Positions 1 to 7,150 of a stretch of 7,182 nt of DNA are shown in pieces (position 1 is the first letter of the stretch; each line of letters begins with the position of its first letter). This DNA is from Planctomycetaceae bacterium (lineage in GTDB: Bacteria; Planctomycetota; Planctomycetia; Planctomycetales; Planctomycetaceae): assembly GCA_015487825.1 (NCBI GenBank), contig WFOZ01000023.1, positions 1 through 7,182 on the forward strand. The letters run 5' to 3'. The position numbers were made by a program, and so were the translations under genes. Under the pieces are notes generated by a model that was not told the origin of the DNA, did no database searches, and saw only the letters and a list, made by a program, of their open reading frames with translations.

Positions 1-1235
1 CTGTCAGTACAGAAGTAAATGGTGATCGGATTCAATCTGTTCTTTGCACAGGAACCGGGTTTGCGAGAGATAAAGTTTTGCATGCCCGATACTTTATTGA
101 TGCAAGCGAAGAAGGCGATTTGCTGCCGCTTTCCGGAACAGAATATGCCATCGGTGCGGAATCTCAAAAACAGACCGGCGAACCACATGCTCCCGAAAAA
201 GCCAATCCCAAAAATATTCAGGCTTTCACCTGCTGCTTTGCCATTGATCATTTAGAAGGCGAAGATCATACGATTGAACGCCCGGAAATGTATGACTTCT
301 GGAAGGCTCACGTTCCTCCACTGAGACCAGCCTGGTCGGGCAAACTGCTGGCAATGTCTTATTCCAGTCCCCGCACCTTAAAACCGCGAGAACTTTCCTT
401 TGTTCCTTGTGGAAAAGAAACACCTGCACCTCGAACCAGCTCCCTGAACCTGTGGCTGTATCGAAGAATGATTGATCGAAACAACTTTGTTAAAGGAACA
501 TATGCCAGTGACATCACCGTGGTGAACTGGCCACAAAACGATTACATGCTGGGAAATATCACCGATGTTTCCGCAGAGCATCGCGAGCAGCAGTTACATC
601 AGGCGAAACAACTGAGCTTATCTTTACTTTACTGGTTACAGACGGAATCTCCGCGTCCGGATGGAGGTGCGGGCTGGAAAGGCTTGCGTCTTCGTAAAGA
701 TATCGTAGGAACTGAAGATGGCCTGGCAAAATATCCATACATCCGGGAGTCTCGCAGAATTCTGGCGGAACTGACAATCACCGAACAGGATTTGAGCCTT
801 GCCGAGCGGGAAAAACAGACTGATCGAAAGGGAGCAGCCGGGAAAAACAAAAAGCAATTGTTAGCCAGGCCGTTTAACGATTCTGTCGGGATTGGCTATT
901 ATCATCTCGATCTGCATCCCAGTTCCGGTGGTGACAATTACATCGACATGGCGAGCGTGCCGTTCCAGATACCACTGGGCTCGATGATCCCCAGGCGAAT
1001 AGAGAACCTGCTCCCCGCCTGCAAAAATATTGGTACCACTCACATTTCCAACGGCTGTTACCGGTTGCATCCGGTTGAATGGAGTATTGGCGAAGCAGCC
1101 GGTGCGTTGACCGCTTTTGCGATCAACAACAAAACAACACCGCGAGCTGTCCGGAATGACATAAAACTCTTACGCCAATTTCAGACATCTCTGACCAATC
1201 AGGGAATTGAACTGGAATGGTCAAAGTTGAAGTAG
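1..1235 (+). CDS. FAD-dependent oxidoreductase, C-terminal part (5' end outside window)
   Basis: The open frame is already running at the window edge (first whole codon at position 3) and ends at TAG 1233-1235, giving 410 visible residues. A TTG at 78 is internal and not a start: residues before it (about 24-77) continue the same fold and read smoothly into it. Two regions point to the PF12831-type FAD-dependent oxidoreductases. One is the segment at about 81-155, with FIDASEEGDLLPLSG, matching the family's 'IDATGDGDLA..AG' stretch. The other is the C-terminal segment at about 966-1115, with QIPLGSMIPRRIENLLPA, then THISNGCYRLHP and IGEAAGALTAF, which resembles the FAD-contacting 'IPYRALIP..DNLLVAGR..S.TH.A.GS.R..P....GEAAG' end. 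The N-terminal GxGxxG dinucleotide-binding motif would lie upstream and cannot be checked. No signal peptide can be judged. The substrate is unknown; members are probably involved in oxidising or hydroxylating small organic compounds. It converges with the HIT gene 51 bp downstream. Confidence 0.85.
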   Translation, partial: VSTEVNGDRIQSVLCTGTGFARDKVLHARYFIDASEEGDLLPLSGTEYAIGAESQKQTGEPHAPEKANPKNIQAFTCCFAIDHLEGEDHTIERPEMYDFWKAHVPPLRPAWSGKLLAMSYSSPRTLKPRELSFVPCGKETPAPRTSSLNLWLYRRMIDRNNFVKGTYASDITVVNWPQNDYMLGNITDVSAEHREQQLHQAKQLSLSLLYWLQTESPRPDGGAGWKGLRLRKDIVGTEDGLAKYPYIRESRRILAELTITEQDLSLAEREKQTDRKGAAGKNKKQLLARPFNDSVGIGYYHLDLHPSSGGDNYIDMASVPFQIPLGSMIPRRIENLLPACKNIGTTHISNGCYRLHPVEWSIGEAAGALTAFAINNKTTPRAVRNDIKLLRQFQTSLTNQGIELEWSKLK

Positions 1236-1286
1236 TGCTTGCCGTTTTGGCCGCAGCCCGGGCCACCAACTCTGAAAAAACAGAAC

Positions 1287-1634
1287 CTACCCGGGAGGCC
1301 ATTTCAGAGGTCGTTTTCCGAGAAGGTGAAAGTGTAGATGATACACTTCCTGTCCGCCATCTGGCCCGGTATTTAGAACAGTGCGGTACCCGGAATCCAG
1401 GCCAAGCTGTCTGGCAATTTTACTTACGACAACCAGCAGATGCCCCAGCAGTGCTGTGTCCTGCTCGTCAACTTCAGCTAATGAGACAATCGGTTTTTTG
1501 GGGATGATCAGAACATGTACCGGTGCTTGTGGGTTGATATCATTAAAAGCCAGGCAGAGATCATCTTCGTAAACAATATCTGCCGGGATTTCGCGATTGA
1601 TAATTTTATCGAAAATTGTAGGTTCGTGATTCAC
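1287..1634 (-). CDS. HIT family protein (HINT/PKCI-like nucleotide phosphoramidase/hydrolase)
   Basis: This 115-residue protein is full length for the HINT branch of the histidine triad superfamily. The signature HLHFHLL occupies residues 99-105, so H101 is the expected nucleophile with H99 and H103 flanking. Upstream landmarks also fit: [18 protein letters not shown] (8-25), the [18 protein letters not shown] block (30-47) with H40 at the position of the fourth conserved His, and LNTGPDGGQ (87-95) before the triad. The end, KWPPG, is the usual C-terminus. Family enzymes hydrolyse AMP-linked substrates such as adenosine phosphoramidates in the cytoplasm; the physiological substrate is generally unclear. 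The start is GTG at 1634-1632: an in-frame TAG lies 15 nt upstream of it with no ATG between, and a weak purine tract (AGAAAG) precedes it. It lies 63 bp downstream of the kinase gene on the same strand, with no clear terminator between, so it may be the second gene of a transcript. Confidence 0.93.
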   Translation of the reverse strand: MNHEPTIFDKIINREIPADIVYEDDLCLAFNDINPQAPVHVLIIPKKPIVSLAEVDEQDTALLGHLLVVVSKIARQLGLDSGYRTVLNTGPDGGQEVYHLHFHLLGKRPLKWPPG

Positions 1635-1697
1635 AATAAACTTTCTTTTCTAATTCCGGGCGAGTTGGAATTTACCGGGGAACGAAAATGAAGAAAT

Positions 1698-3701
1698 TCA
1701 ACATGACATTCCTTCGCACATTGGAAGGATCATTTCAAACGTAGTTCCTTGTGGACCGGTTTGCAGAACTCGTAATTTTCCGCCATGCCTTTCGATAATT
1801 TTTCTGCTGATCGCCAGTCCCATTCCCAGTCCGCTTTTATTACTGGAGTGGAACATATCGAACAGGCTTTCAACAGAATAATCATCAATGCCATCAGCGG
1901 TATCGGCAATGGTTATTTGTACGGTTTCATCCTGAAGTAAAGCAGAACGTACCGTGATCGTATGTTGAATGTTTTTATTGCTGTTGCTGATCGCTTCGAT
2001 GGCATTAAGTAGAAGATTAACAATAACCTGTTGTCCCTGGATGAAATCAACACACATGACAGAGACTGAATCGTCCAGTTCGTTTTTCAGTACAATTTCT
2101 TTACGCGTTAATTCTGTCTGCACAAGTTCCAGAGATTTTGATAACAGTTCCCGGGGATTAACCTGGACCGGTTCGATTGCTTTTTTCGTCGCAAAACTAC
2201 GGGTTTTATGCACAATTTTCCGGGCCCGTAATGATAATTCTGCGATAAGGTGCAACACCTCTTTGAGTTGTTTGTTGTCGATGTTCTCATCGCCTAATCG
2301 GTGCAGGCAGCCTGTTGCGTAATTTCCAATAGCAAGCAATGGCTGTTTGAGTTCGTGAGAAATTGTCGCCATGATTTCTCCCAGCATTCCCAATCGGGTC
2401 AAATGGCTCAACTCCTCAAGTCGCTCCTTCGCTTCTTCCTCTTTTTCACGTTCTCGGGTAATGTCTCTGGCGACGATAGTTGCTCCAATAATTTCTCCTC
2501 GATGATAAATCGGGCCCCATTTAGTGGAATAAAGTGCATATTCTCCAGTCACCAGGATGATTGGAACTTCAACCGAAACGTGTTCCTCTTTTTCAAGTAC
2601 CCTTTGCAGTGCAGAAGCGACTACCGATTCATGCCCGGGCTGTACCCATTCATAGAGACTGCCTCCGACAATATTTTTGGTATCGTATCCGGTAACCGAT
2701 CGATTCATAAACAGAATTCGTCCATTCCGATCGAGATGCAAAATAATATCGACGGCATTGCGAATAATCGCTTCCATGTAATCGCGTGAAAGCTGTAGCT
2801 CATCTGCGATCTGTTTTCGTTTTTCAACCTCCCGTGAAAGTTGTGTATTTCGATCGACCAGTTCCAATGTTCGCGACTGGACGGCTTTTTCCAGTTCTCT
2901 CCTTTGTAATCCGAACATACTCTCGGCCTGTTTAATGGCCGAAATATCAAGTACCGTTCCCACCCATTCGCCGTCGCCTGCTTCATCGAGTTGAACGAAT
3001 ACCCATTCAATCGATTTTTCCGGGTAGACCAGTTTTAACTCTCTACGGAAGGCCCCCTGTTTGGCCAGCAGTTGACACGACTTCTCCAGAGCCTGATTGT
3101 TTTCATCTCGAAACAGATCCTGCCAGACAACTCCCTGACGCGAATCTGCCTTGTCGAATTCGCTATGGTCGGTAGATTCAATCAAAGAAAAACAGGCCCA
3201 GAAATAATCGTTGGCGAATTTGATTTCTCCCTGTTCGTTGCAGGCGAACACACCGACATTCGCCAGACGCTTCAAAACCTGAAAACAGTGCCCCTCTTCA
3301 CTTCCTGCGGTTCTTGTTTTTTCCAATTCGGATCGAATTAAAGAAATACCCATCATGCCCGTTACTCGATCCGATTCGTCTTTCAGCGGGCGGAACCAGG
3401 TTTCAATTTTTGAATTGTGAAGGTGGCCAACTGCGTGAAGCTCTTTTCCATTCAGCGTATCGTCCAGGATTTTCATTAATTGCGGGTCATCGGCGTACAT
3501 ATCCAGAACAGAATTTCCGACCATCTCTTCAACACTCAGATTGAGTTCTTTCAGACCTCCTCCACGAATCGACTGGATGACTCCTTTTTCGTCCATTAAC
3601 CAGAGAACAAAAGGAGAACGATCAACAACAAGCTCCAGCAGAAAGTTTTCATTCACTCCCTGAGCAGGATTTTCAAGCAGTCTTTTCATGTCTGATGTCA
3701 T
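1698..3701 (-). CDS. Orphan cytoplasmic PAS-domain sensor histidine kinase
   Basis: Numbered from ATG 3701 the protein has 667 residues and no membrane segment or signal peptide, so sensing is probably cytoplasmic. Order: PAS-like 1 (about 20-122), PAS-like 2 (142-260), a heptad-rich linker (261-308), PAS 3 (307-415, ending ARDITRERE), then HisKA and HATPase_c. The H box is SHELKQPLLAIGNYA with H449 as predicted phosphoacceptor, close to FixL/DctB-type 'HELNQPL' kinases. The N box is NLLLNAIEA (562-570), the F box LFDMFHSS (613-620), and G2 is GLGMG (624-628). The G1 box reads DTADG (600-604) where DxGxG is usual, so its first Gly is Ala. No haem or flavin ligand could be assigned to a PAS domain. 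There is no receiver domain and no response regulator nearby. Start: GTG 3713 and ATG 3710 are also in frame, but AAGGTGAT (minus strand, 3716-3709) sits 7 nt before ATG 3701 and matches the anti-SD best. It is divergent from the enolase-like gene, and the HIT gene follows it. Confidence 0.9.
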   Translation of the reverse strand: MTSDMKRLLENPAQGVNENFLLELVVDRSPFVLWLMDEKGVIQSIRGGGLKELNLSVEEMVGNSVLDMYADDPQLMKILDDTLNGKELHAVGHLHNSKIETWFRPLKDESDRVTGMMGISLIRSELEKTRTAGSEEGHCFQVLKRLANVGVFACNEQGEIKFANDYFWACFSLIESTDHSEFDKADSRQGVVWQDLFRDENNQALEKSCQLLAKQGAFRRELKLVYPEKSIEWVFVQLDEAGDGEWVGTVLDISAIKQAESMFGLQRRELEKAVQSRTLELVDRNTQLSREVEKRKQIADELQLSRDYMEAIIRNAVDIILHLDRNGRILFMNRSVTGYDTKNIVGGSLYEWVQPGHESVVASALQRVLEKEEHVSVEVPIILVTGEYALYSTKWGPIYHRGEIIGATIVARDITREREKEEEAKERLEELSHLTRLGMLGEIMATISHELKQPLLAIGNYATGCLHRLGDENIDNKQLKEVLHLIAELSLRARKIVHKTRSFATKKAIEPVQVNPRELLSKSLELVQTELTRKEIVLKNELDDSVSVMCVDFIQGQQVIVNLLLNAIEAISNSNKNIQHTITVRSALLQDETVQITIADTADGIDDYSVESLFDMFHSSNKSGLGMGLAISRKIIERHGGKLRVLQTGPQGTTFEMILPMCEGMSC

Positions 3702-3708
3702 TGAATTC

Positions 3709-3716
3709 ATCACCTT
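3709..3716 (-). promoter_or_regulatory. Probable ribosome binding site that favours kinase start at 3701
   Basis: On the minus strand these bases read AAGGTGAT, an eight-base match to part of the anti-Shine-Dalgarno complement AAGGAGGTGAT with the central AGG missing. The gap to ATG 3701-3699 is 7 nt. The two earlier in-frame candidates (GTG 3713-3711 and ATG 3710-3708) overlap or adjoin this motif, so they would need the weaker AGAAG further upstream. This is a sequence argument only; the first PAS domain starts late enough that homology would not decide between starts. Confidence 0.45.
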
Positions 3717-3954
3717 GCTTCTTCTGCCTGAAAAGAGATATCAGTGTTGCCGACATCTTTTTTTCTGATTGGTGAAATAGATACACAGAAACGGTTTGAT
3801 TGTTTTTGAATCCGGTCATAATGTGCTGCTGAGAGTCGGCTGCAATGAGTCACTTCTGGTGAGAGCTGCCCGGCTACACCAGTGATGTTGAAAATCCTGA
3901 ATTGCATTCCAACATAATGCCAGTAGACCAATAACCCCTGTTCTAGGAAATATA
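3714..3954. other. Divergent intergenic region between kinase and enolase-like gene
   Basis: These roughly 240 bp must hold the promoters for both flanking genes. I see no credible small ORF and no RNA gene. There is a loose sigma70-like pair on the + strand, TTGATT near 3795-3800 and CATAAT near 3816-3821, with a short 15-nt spacer and about 130 nt from the enolase-like start, so it is only a candidate. A six-base inverted repeat, ATGTTG at 3884-3889 and CAACAT at 3909-3914, is spaced about two helical turns apart centre to centre and could be an operator, but a six-base pair of arms is within chance. Confidence 0.4.
3945..3948 (+). promoter_or_regulatory. Shine-Dalgarno site of enolase-like gene
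   Basis: AGGA lies 6 nt before ATG 3955 in an A/T-rich leader. It supports that ATG as the start. The TATAAT at 3951-3956 overlaps the start codon and is therefore unlikely to act as a -10 box for this gene. Confidence 0.6.
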
Positions 3955-5307
3955 ATGTCTAAAGATACTGATGTCCAGATCCTGAGTGCTCGTATTGAAT
4001 TTGAGCCCGTTCCCTTTCGTGCCCCATTAAAATTTGGCGGTCGCACGGTTACTGAAACACATCTGATAAATGTTACGGTGGAAGTGGAAGATGGGAAAGG
4101 GAACAGGAAATCGGGATTTGGGAGTATGCCGATGGGTAATGTCTGGGCATGGCCCTCTTCTGAAGTAACTCCTGATGTTGCAGAAAAAGCAATGATGCGC
4201 ATGGCCGAAATAGCCGTTGCCCAGGCAAATCGACATGATGTAACCGGACATCCGATTGATTTGATGCTTGGTTTGATCAAGCAGTATTCCGATTTTGCAG
4301 AACAGGTCAAACAGGAAATGTCTCTTCCTGAAGCGATGCCACGGCTTGCTCAACTCGTTGCGACAAGCCCGCTGGATGCAGCCGTGCATGATGCATATGG
4401 TCGTGTTCATCAACAGAATTCGTACAATACACTTTCCAGTGAATATATGAATCACGATCTCTCCCATTATCTCGGCGACCAATTCCGGGGGGAATATCTG
4501 GATCAGTACACAACACGCGAGCCGCAAACTCAAATGCCGTTGTATCATCTGGTTGGGGCGGCTGATCCTCTGACAGAGGCAGATATTCCGAAGCGAATTA
4601 ATGATGGACTGCCGGAAACATTGGGCGAATGGATCGAAGCAGATGGATTGACACATCTGAAAATCAAACTGAGTGGTGACAATCTGGATTGGGATGTTCA
4701 GCGGGTTCTCTCTGTTGAAGATGTGACAGTTGCGGCGCAAAACAAGAGAGGCTGTCCAGATTGGGTTTACTCGGTTGATTTCAATGAGAAGTGCGAGAAT
4801 GTCGAATATGTTCTCGATTTTCTGCAACAGGTGAAAAGTGGTTCTGCCTCTGCGTTTGATCGGATTCAATATATTGAACAGCCAACACATCGCGATCTGA
4901 AAAAGCATTCCGAAAATAAAATGCACCGGGCAGCCGAGATTAAACCGGTTGTCATTGATGAATCGCTTCTCGACCTGGAATCGCTGTTACTGGCTCAGGA
5001 ACTTGGTTACACCGGGGTAGCCTTTAAGGCCTGCAAAGGGCAAACCGAAACACTGCTTCTGGCCGCTGCAGCGATCAAGCAGAATATGTTTTTGTGCGTT
5101 CAGGACTTAACTTGCCCCGGCTACAGTTTCCTGCACTCAGCATCTTTGGCAGCACGCATTCCCGGTGTCGCTGCCATTGAAGGTAACGCACGGCAATACT
5201 GCCCCGGCCCGAATGAAGAATGGGCAAAGAAATATCCCGGCATGTTCAATATTACGCAGGGAACTGTCGAAACAGCCCTGCTGAATGGAAACGGCCTTGG
5301 TTTTTAG
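3955..5307 (+). CDS. Mandelate racemase/muconate lactonizing enzyme-like (enolase superfamily) protein
   Basis: The 450-residue product carries the full catalytic set of the MLE / Ala-Glu epimerase branch: the KxK motif LKIKL with K236 and K238, metal ligands D275 (SVDFNE), E308 (YIEQP) and D335 (VVIDES), and the opposite-face lysine K358 (VAFKACKGQ). Spacing from K238 onward (37, 33, 27 and 23 residues) is close to that of Bacillus subtilis Ala-D/L-Glu epimerase (29, 28, 25 and 24). These enzymes abstract the alpha proton of a carboxylate substrate, stabilise the enolate on Mg2+, and then racemise, cycloisomerise or dehydrate it. The reaction here cannot be named from sequence. The N-terminal part before KxK is about 75 residues longer than in the epimerase, with extra material around 100-130 and 155-215. 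The C-terminal half (LCVQDLTCPGYSFLHSA, then AAIEGNARQYCPGP) resembles a planctomycete group I recognise. It is cytosolic, with no signal peptide. A 299-residue antisense frame over it is a shadow. It appears to be transcribed alone. Confidence 0.88.
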   Translation: MSKDTDVQILSARIEFEPVPFRAPLKFGGRTVTETHLINVTVEVEDGKGNRKSGFGSMPMGNVWAWPSSEVTPDVAEKAMMRMAEIAVAQANRHDVTGHPIDLMLGLIKQYSDFAEQVKQEMSLPEAMPRLAQLVATSPLDAAVHDAYGRVHQQNSYNTLSSEYMNHDLSHYLGDQFRGEYLDQYTTREPQTQMPLYHLVGAADPLTEADIPKRINDGLPETLGEWIEADGLTHLKIKLSGDNLDWDVQRVLSVEDVTVAAQNKRGCPDWVYSVDFNEKCENVEYVLDFLQQVKSGSASAFDRIQYIEQPTHRDLKKHSENKMHRAAEIKPVVIDESLLDLESLLLAQELGYTGVAFKACKGQTETLLLAAAAIKQNMFLCVQDLTCPGYSFLHSASLAARIPGVAAIEGNARQYCPGPNEEWAKKYPGMFNITQGTVETALLNGNGLGF

Positions 5308-5601
5308 GAAGGTATATCTCTCTGGCCGCTTTGCTATTATGTTCCCGCTAACGGCTGATTTGATGGTTAATCAGAGGCGTTGTCGGTCCGGTTCGACCAG
5401 ATAGTTTTAGTTATCTCGAAAATGCTCCGATTGAAATATTCTTTCGATTTCTACGGTCGATCTTGAAAAAAATGAGAATTCACTCGGAATTATTTGAACG
5501 ATCTGCTTACAATACACGTACATTCAGTAGGGAATGTTCTTTTCCCAGCTCTTCATTTTCACAACACCTGGCTTGAGCTGTTAATATTCGGGAGGTTGAC
5601 G
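5308..5601. other. Intergenic region upstream of the coiled-coil membrane protein
   Basis: This 294-bp stretch holds no gene I can support. The coiled-coil frame stays open back to a TTG at 5494, but the extra 36 residues have no good ribosome site and the ATG at 5602 does. A 6-bp inverted repeat (CTGATT 5355-5360, AATCAG 5369-5374) has an 8-nt loop and no following T-run, so it is not a convincing terminator for the enolase-like gene. A promoter for the downstream gene is expected here; TTGAAA at 5463-5468 is a possible -35, but no matching -10 stands out at 16-18 nt. Confidence 0.4.
5590..5595 (+). promoter_or_regulatory. Strong Shine-Dalgarno that fixes the coiled-coil gene start
   Basis: GGGAGG is followed by a 6-nt spacer and ATG 5602. 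This is the strongest ribosome site in the window. It is the reason to shorten the open frame, which otherwise extends in frame to a TTG at 5494. Confidence 0.75.
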
Positions 5602-6960
5602 ATGCCGGATTCACAACGATGGATTGCTCGACACTGCAAACGCCTTCAATGGGGGCAGTTCTTGGGGAGTTGTGCAGACGCTCTGGCTTTCTATTTTATC
5701 GTTGTTGGTTGTGCAATCCTGCTCGTTAAATTACTTGTTCCCTCGTTGTGGCCCGATACATTGTGGATTTTTGCAGGCCTGCCTCTCATTCCATTATGGG
5801 CCTGGCGAAAAACTCAGCATCATCGATTTACTCGCACTGAAGCGACCGCGATGCTGGATCAGAAACTGGATGCAGGCGGCCTGTTAATGACGTTAAGCGA
5901 AACGCCCGACGATCAATGGCAAACTCATCTGCCTCAGGTAGAAATGCTGTGGAAAAGCAGCCTGCCGAAAATTCGACCGAAACGTTTTCTTTCCCTGCTT
6001 GCTTTGCCGCTTGCTTTTGCGATTGTGACCTGCTTCATTCCTGTGCGGGAAAGTTCAATCCTGCTTGCCAGACCGACGAAAGTTTCTCAGCAGGCAGCTG
6101 AGGAATTGGAATCGATTCTCGAAACACTGGAGGAGTCCGATATCCTGGAAGAAGAGGAAAAAGAGGAACTAAAAAAGGAGATCGAAAAATTTGCTGAGCA
6201 AACGCACGATCAGCCATTGACTCACGAGCAGTGGGAGACGGCTGATTTTTTACGTCAGCAAATGCAGATGAAGTGGGAAAAAAACGAACGTGGCCTCGAA
6301 TCAGCCGGTAGTGCCCTTGAAGAATTAATGTCTGAAATGGCCAACAACGGCGAAATCTCTGCCGAGCAACTCGAACAGTTTGAAAAAGCGATGGGAGAGA
6401 ACCTGCAATCGATGGCTCGTAAAGCTCTCAATGGTTCTATGGAGGGGATGTCTGAAGAAATGAAACAGATGCTCGAAAATCTGGCACAAAACGGAAAGCT
6501 GCAAATGCCCGGCGATGCCAAAGCTCAGAAAAAAATCATGGATGAACTGAAGGAAATGCTCAAAAAAGAAGCCGAAAAACTCGCAGAGAAACGAGGAGAG
6601 TGTCAGGGCTTATGTCAGGGGGGGGGACAACCGGGACAAGGGGGAATCTCCCGCGGTCGAGGCGATGCAGAAATGATATTTGGTGAGGAATCGGATCTGG
6701 AAAACACAAAATTCAAAGAAGTGATTCTGCCTCCCGGCGTTTTAGATGAACCTTCCGAGCAGACCATTCGTATGACAAGCAGCGAACCGAAAACAGAGCC
6801 TGCCCAGAACGCACCGCGGGCAGCAACAAGAAAAAATGATCCTGCGGCGGGACGGGCAACGTGGGATCGAAAATTAAGCCCGAAATATCGTGGCGTGGTC
6901 CGCAAGTTTTTTAATTCAAATAAGAAAGCAACTCCTATTCCGGATGATGGGGAACTTTAG
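5602..6960 (+). CDS. Membrane-anchored acidic coiled-coil protein, function unknown
   Basis: The 452-residue product has three hydrophobic segments: about 25-46, 51-68 and 129-147. The loop between the second and third (69-128) is mostly polar. Then comes a long charged helical region (160-332) with an acidic/basic run near 182-195 (LEEEEKEELKKEIE) and repeated Met/Leu/Glu/Lys heptads. A Gln/Gly-rich tract (335-354, with two Cys at 334 and 338) follows, then a polar Pro/Ala/Thr-rich stretch, and finally a short ordered-looking end, SPKYRGVVRKFF (426-437). This layout resembles large membrane coiled-coil proteins of the DUF4175 style and proteins encoded beside MoxR ATPase, DUF58 and von Willebrand (Bat-like) genes in planctomycetes. 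That assignment is inferred from layout and the terminal motif only, and no such neighbour is in view. By the positive-inside rule I cannot settle which side the coiled coil faces. The start rests on GGGAGG at 5590. A G9 run at 6618-6626 encodes part of the Gly tract. Confidence 0.8.
   Translation: MPDSQRWIARHCKRLQWGQFLGSCADALAFYFIVVGCAILLVKLLVPSLWPDTLWIFAGLPLIPLWAWRKTQHHRFTRTEATAMLDQKLDAGGLLMTLSETPDDQWQTHLPQVEMLWKSSLPKIRPKRFLSLLALPLAFAIVTCFIPVRESSILLARPTKVSQQAAEELESILETLEESDILEEEEKEELKKEIEKFAEQTHDQPLTHEQWETADFLRQQMQMKWEKNERGLESAGSALEELMSEMANNGEISAEQLEQFEKAMGENLQSMARKALNGSMEGMSEEMKQMLENLAQNGKLQMPGDAKAQKKIMDELKEMLKKEAEKLAEKRGECQGLCQGGGQPGQGGISRGRGDAEMIFGEESDLENTKFKEVILPPGVLDEPSEQTIRMTSSEPKTEPAQNAPRAATRKNDPAAGRATWDRKLSPKYRGVVRKFFNSNKKATPIPDDGEL
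6618..6626 (+). repeat. Homopolymer tract G9 inside the coiled-coil gene
   Basis: Nine consecutive G encode the Gly-Gly-Gly of the low-complexity linker. A one-base loss would lead to TGA about 20 codons later, and a one-base gain to TGA about 25 codons later. Either would remove the last ~110 residues while leaving the membrane segments and coiled coil. It is a possible slippage site or a possible sequencing error site; the frame as given is intact. Confidence 0.7.
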
Positions 6961-7069
6961 TAACAGTAGCCAGTAAAATTCTTACTTCCTTAGTACCTTA
7001 TAGGAGCCAATCTGTTCTGTTTGAGTCAAGTTGAAGACAGTCACGCAATTAACTTACAAAATCGCGTGT

Positions 7070-7088
7070 CACGGCTCTGTGAGCCGTG
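7070..7088. repeat. Left hairpin of the inverted-repeat element
   Basis: CACGGCTC-TGT-GAGCCGTG: a perfect 8-bp GC-rich stem with a 3-nt loop. A T-rich stretch (about 7097-7109) begins 8 nt after the stem, too far for a textbook rho-independent terminator of the upstream gene but worth noting. Confidence 0.8.
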
Positions 7089-7131
7089 CGAACTGTTAAT
7101 TTTTATTTGAATGATGCCAACTCCAACGCAT

Positions 7132-7150
7132 CACGGCTCACAGAGCCGTG
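7132..7150. repeat. Right hairpin of the inverted-repeat element
   Basis: CACGGCTC-ACA-GAGCCGTG: a perfect 8-bp stem with a 3-nt loop, and the exact reverse complement of the left hairpin across all 19 bases. The loop sequence (TGT versus ACA) shows the two copies are inverted, not direct. Confidence 0.8.

Noticed and set aside
19..255. 78-residue frame starting with ATG near the window's left edge
   Set aside because: It overlaps the oxidoreductase frame, which continues through the window start and shows family motifs in this same stretch.
1236..1286. GCCCGGGC palindrome at 1256-1263 as a bidirectional terminator between the converging genes
   Set aside because: An 8-base self-palindrome leaves no loop, and no T-run follows on either strand.
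1652..1672. AATTCC/GGAATT inverted repeat between the kinase and HIT genes as a terminator
   Set aside because: The stem is only 6 bp and A/T-rich, with a 9-nt loop and no T-run on the minus strand.
1969..2789. Plus-strand frames of 117 and 162 residues within the kinase gene
   Set aside because: They are antisense to the HisKA/HATPase and PAS regions, with Ser/Cys/Phe-rich composition and no domains.
4027..4926. 299-residue open frame antisense to the enolase-like gene
   Set aside because: It lies wholly inside a gene with intact catalytic motifs, has an unnatural Ile/Cys/His/Arg-rich composition and no recognisable domain; it is a codon-bias shadow.
5355..5374. CTGATT/AATCAG hairpin as terminator of the enolase-like gene
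   Set aside because: Weak 6-bp stem, no following T-run; likely chance.
5494..5601. 36-residue N-terminal extension of the coiled-coil protein from TTG
   Set aside because: There is no ribosome site before the TTG, while GGGAGG with a 6-nt spacer precedes ATG 5602.
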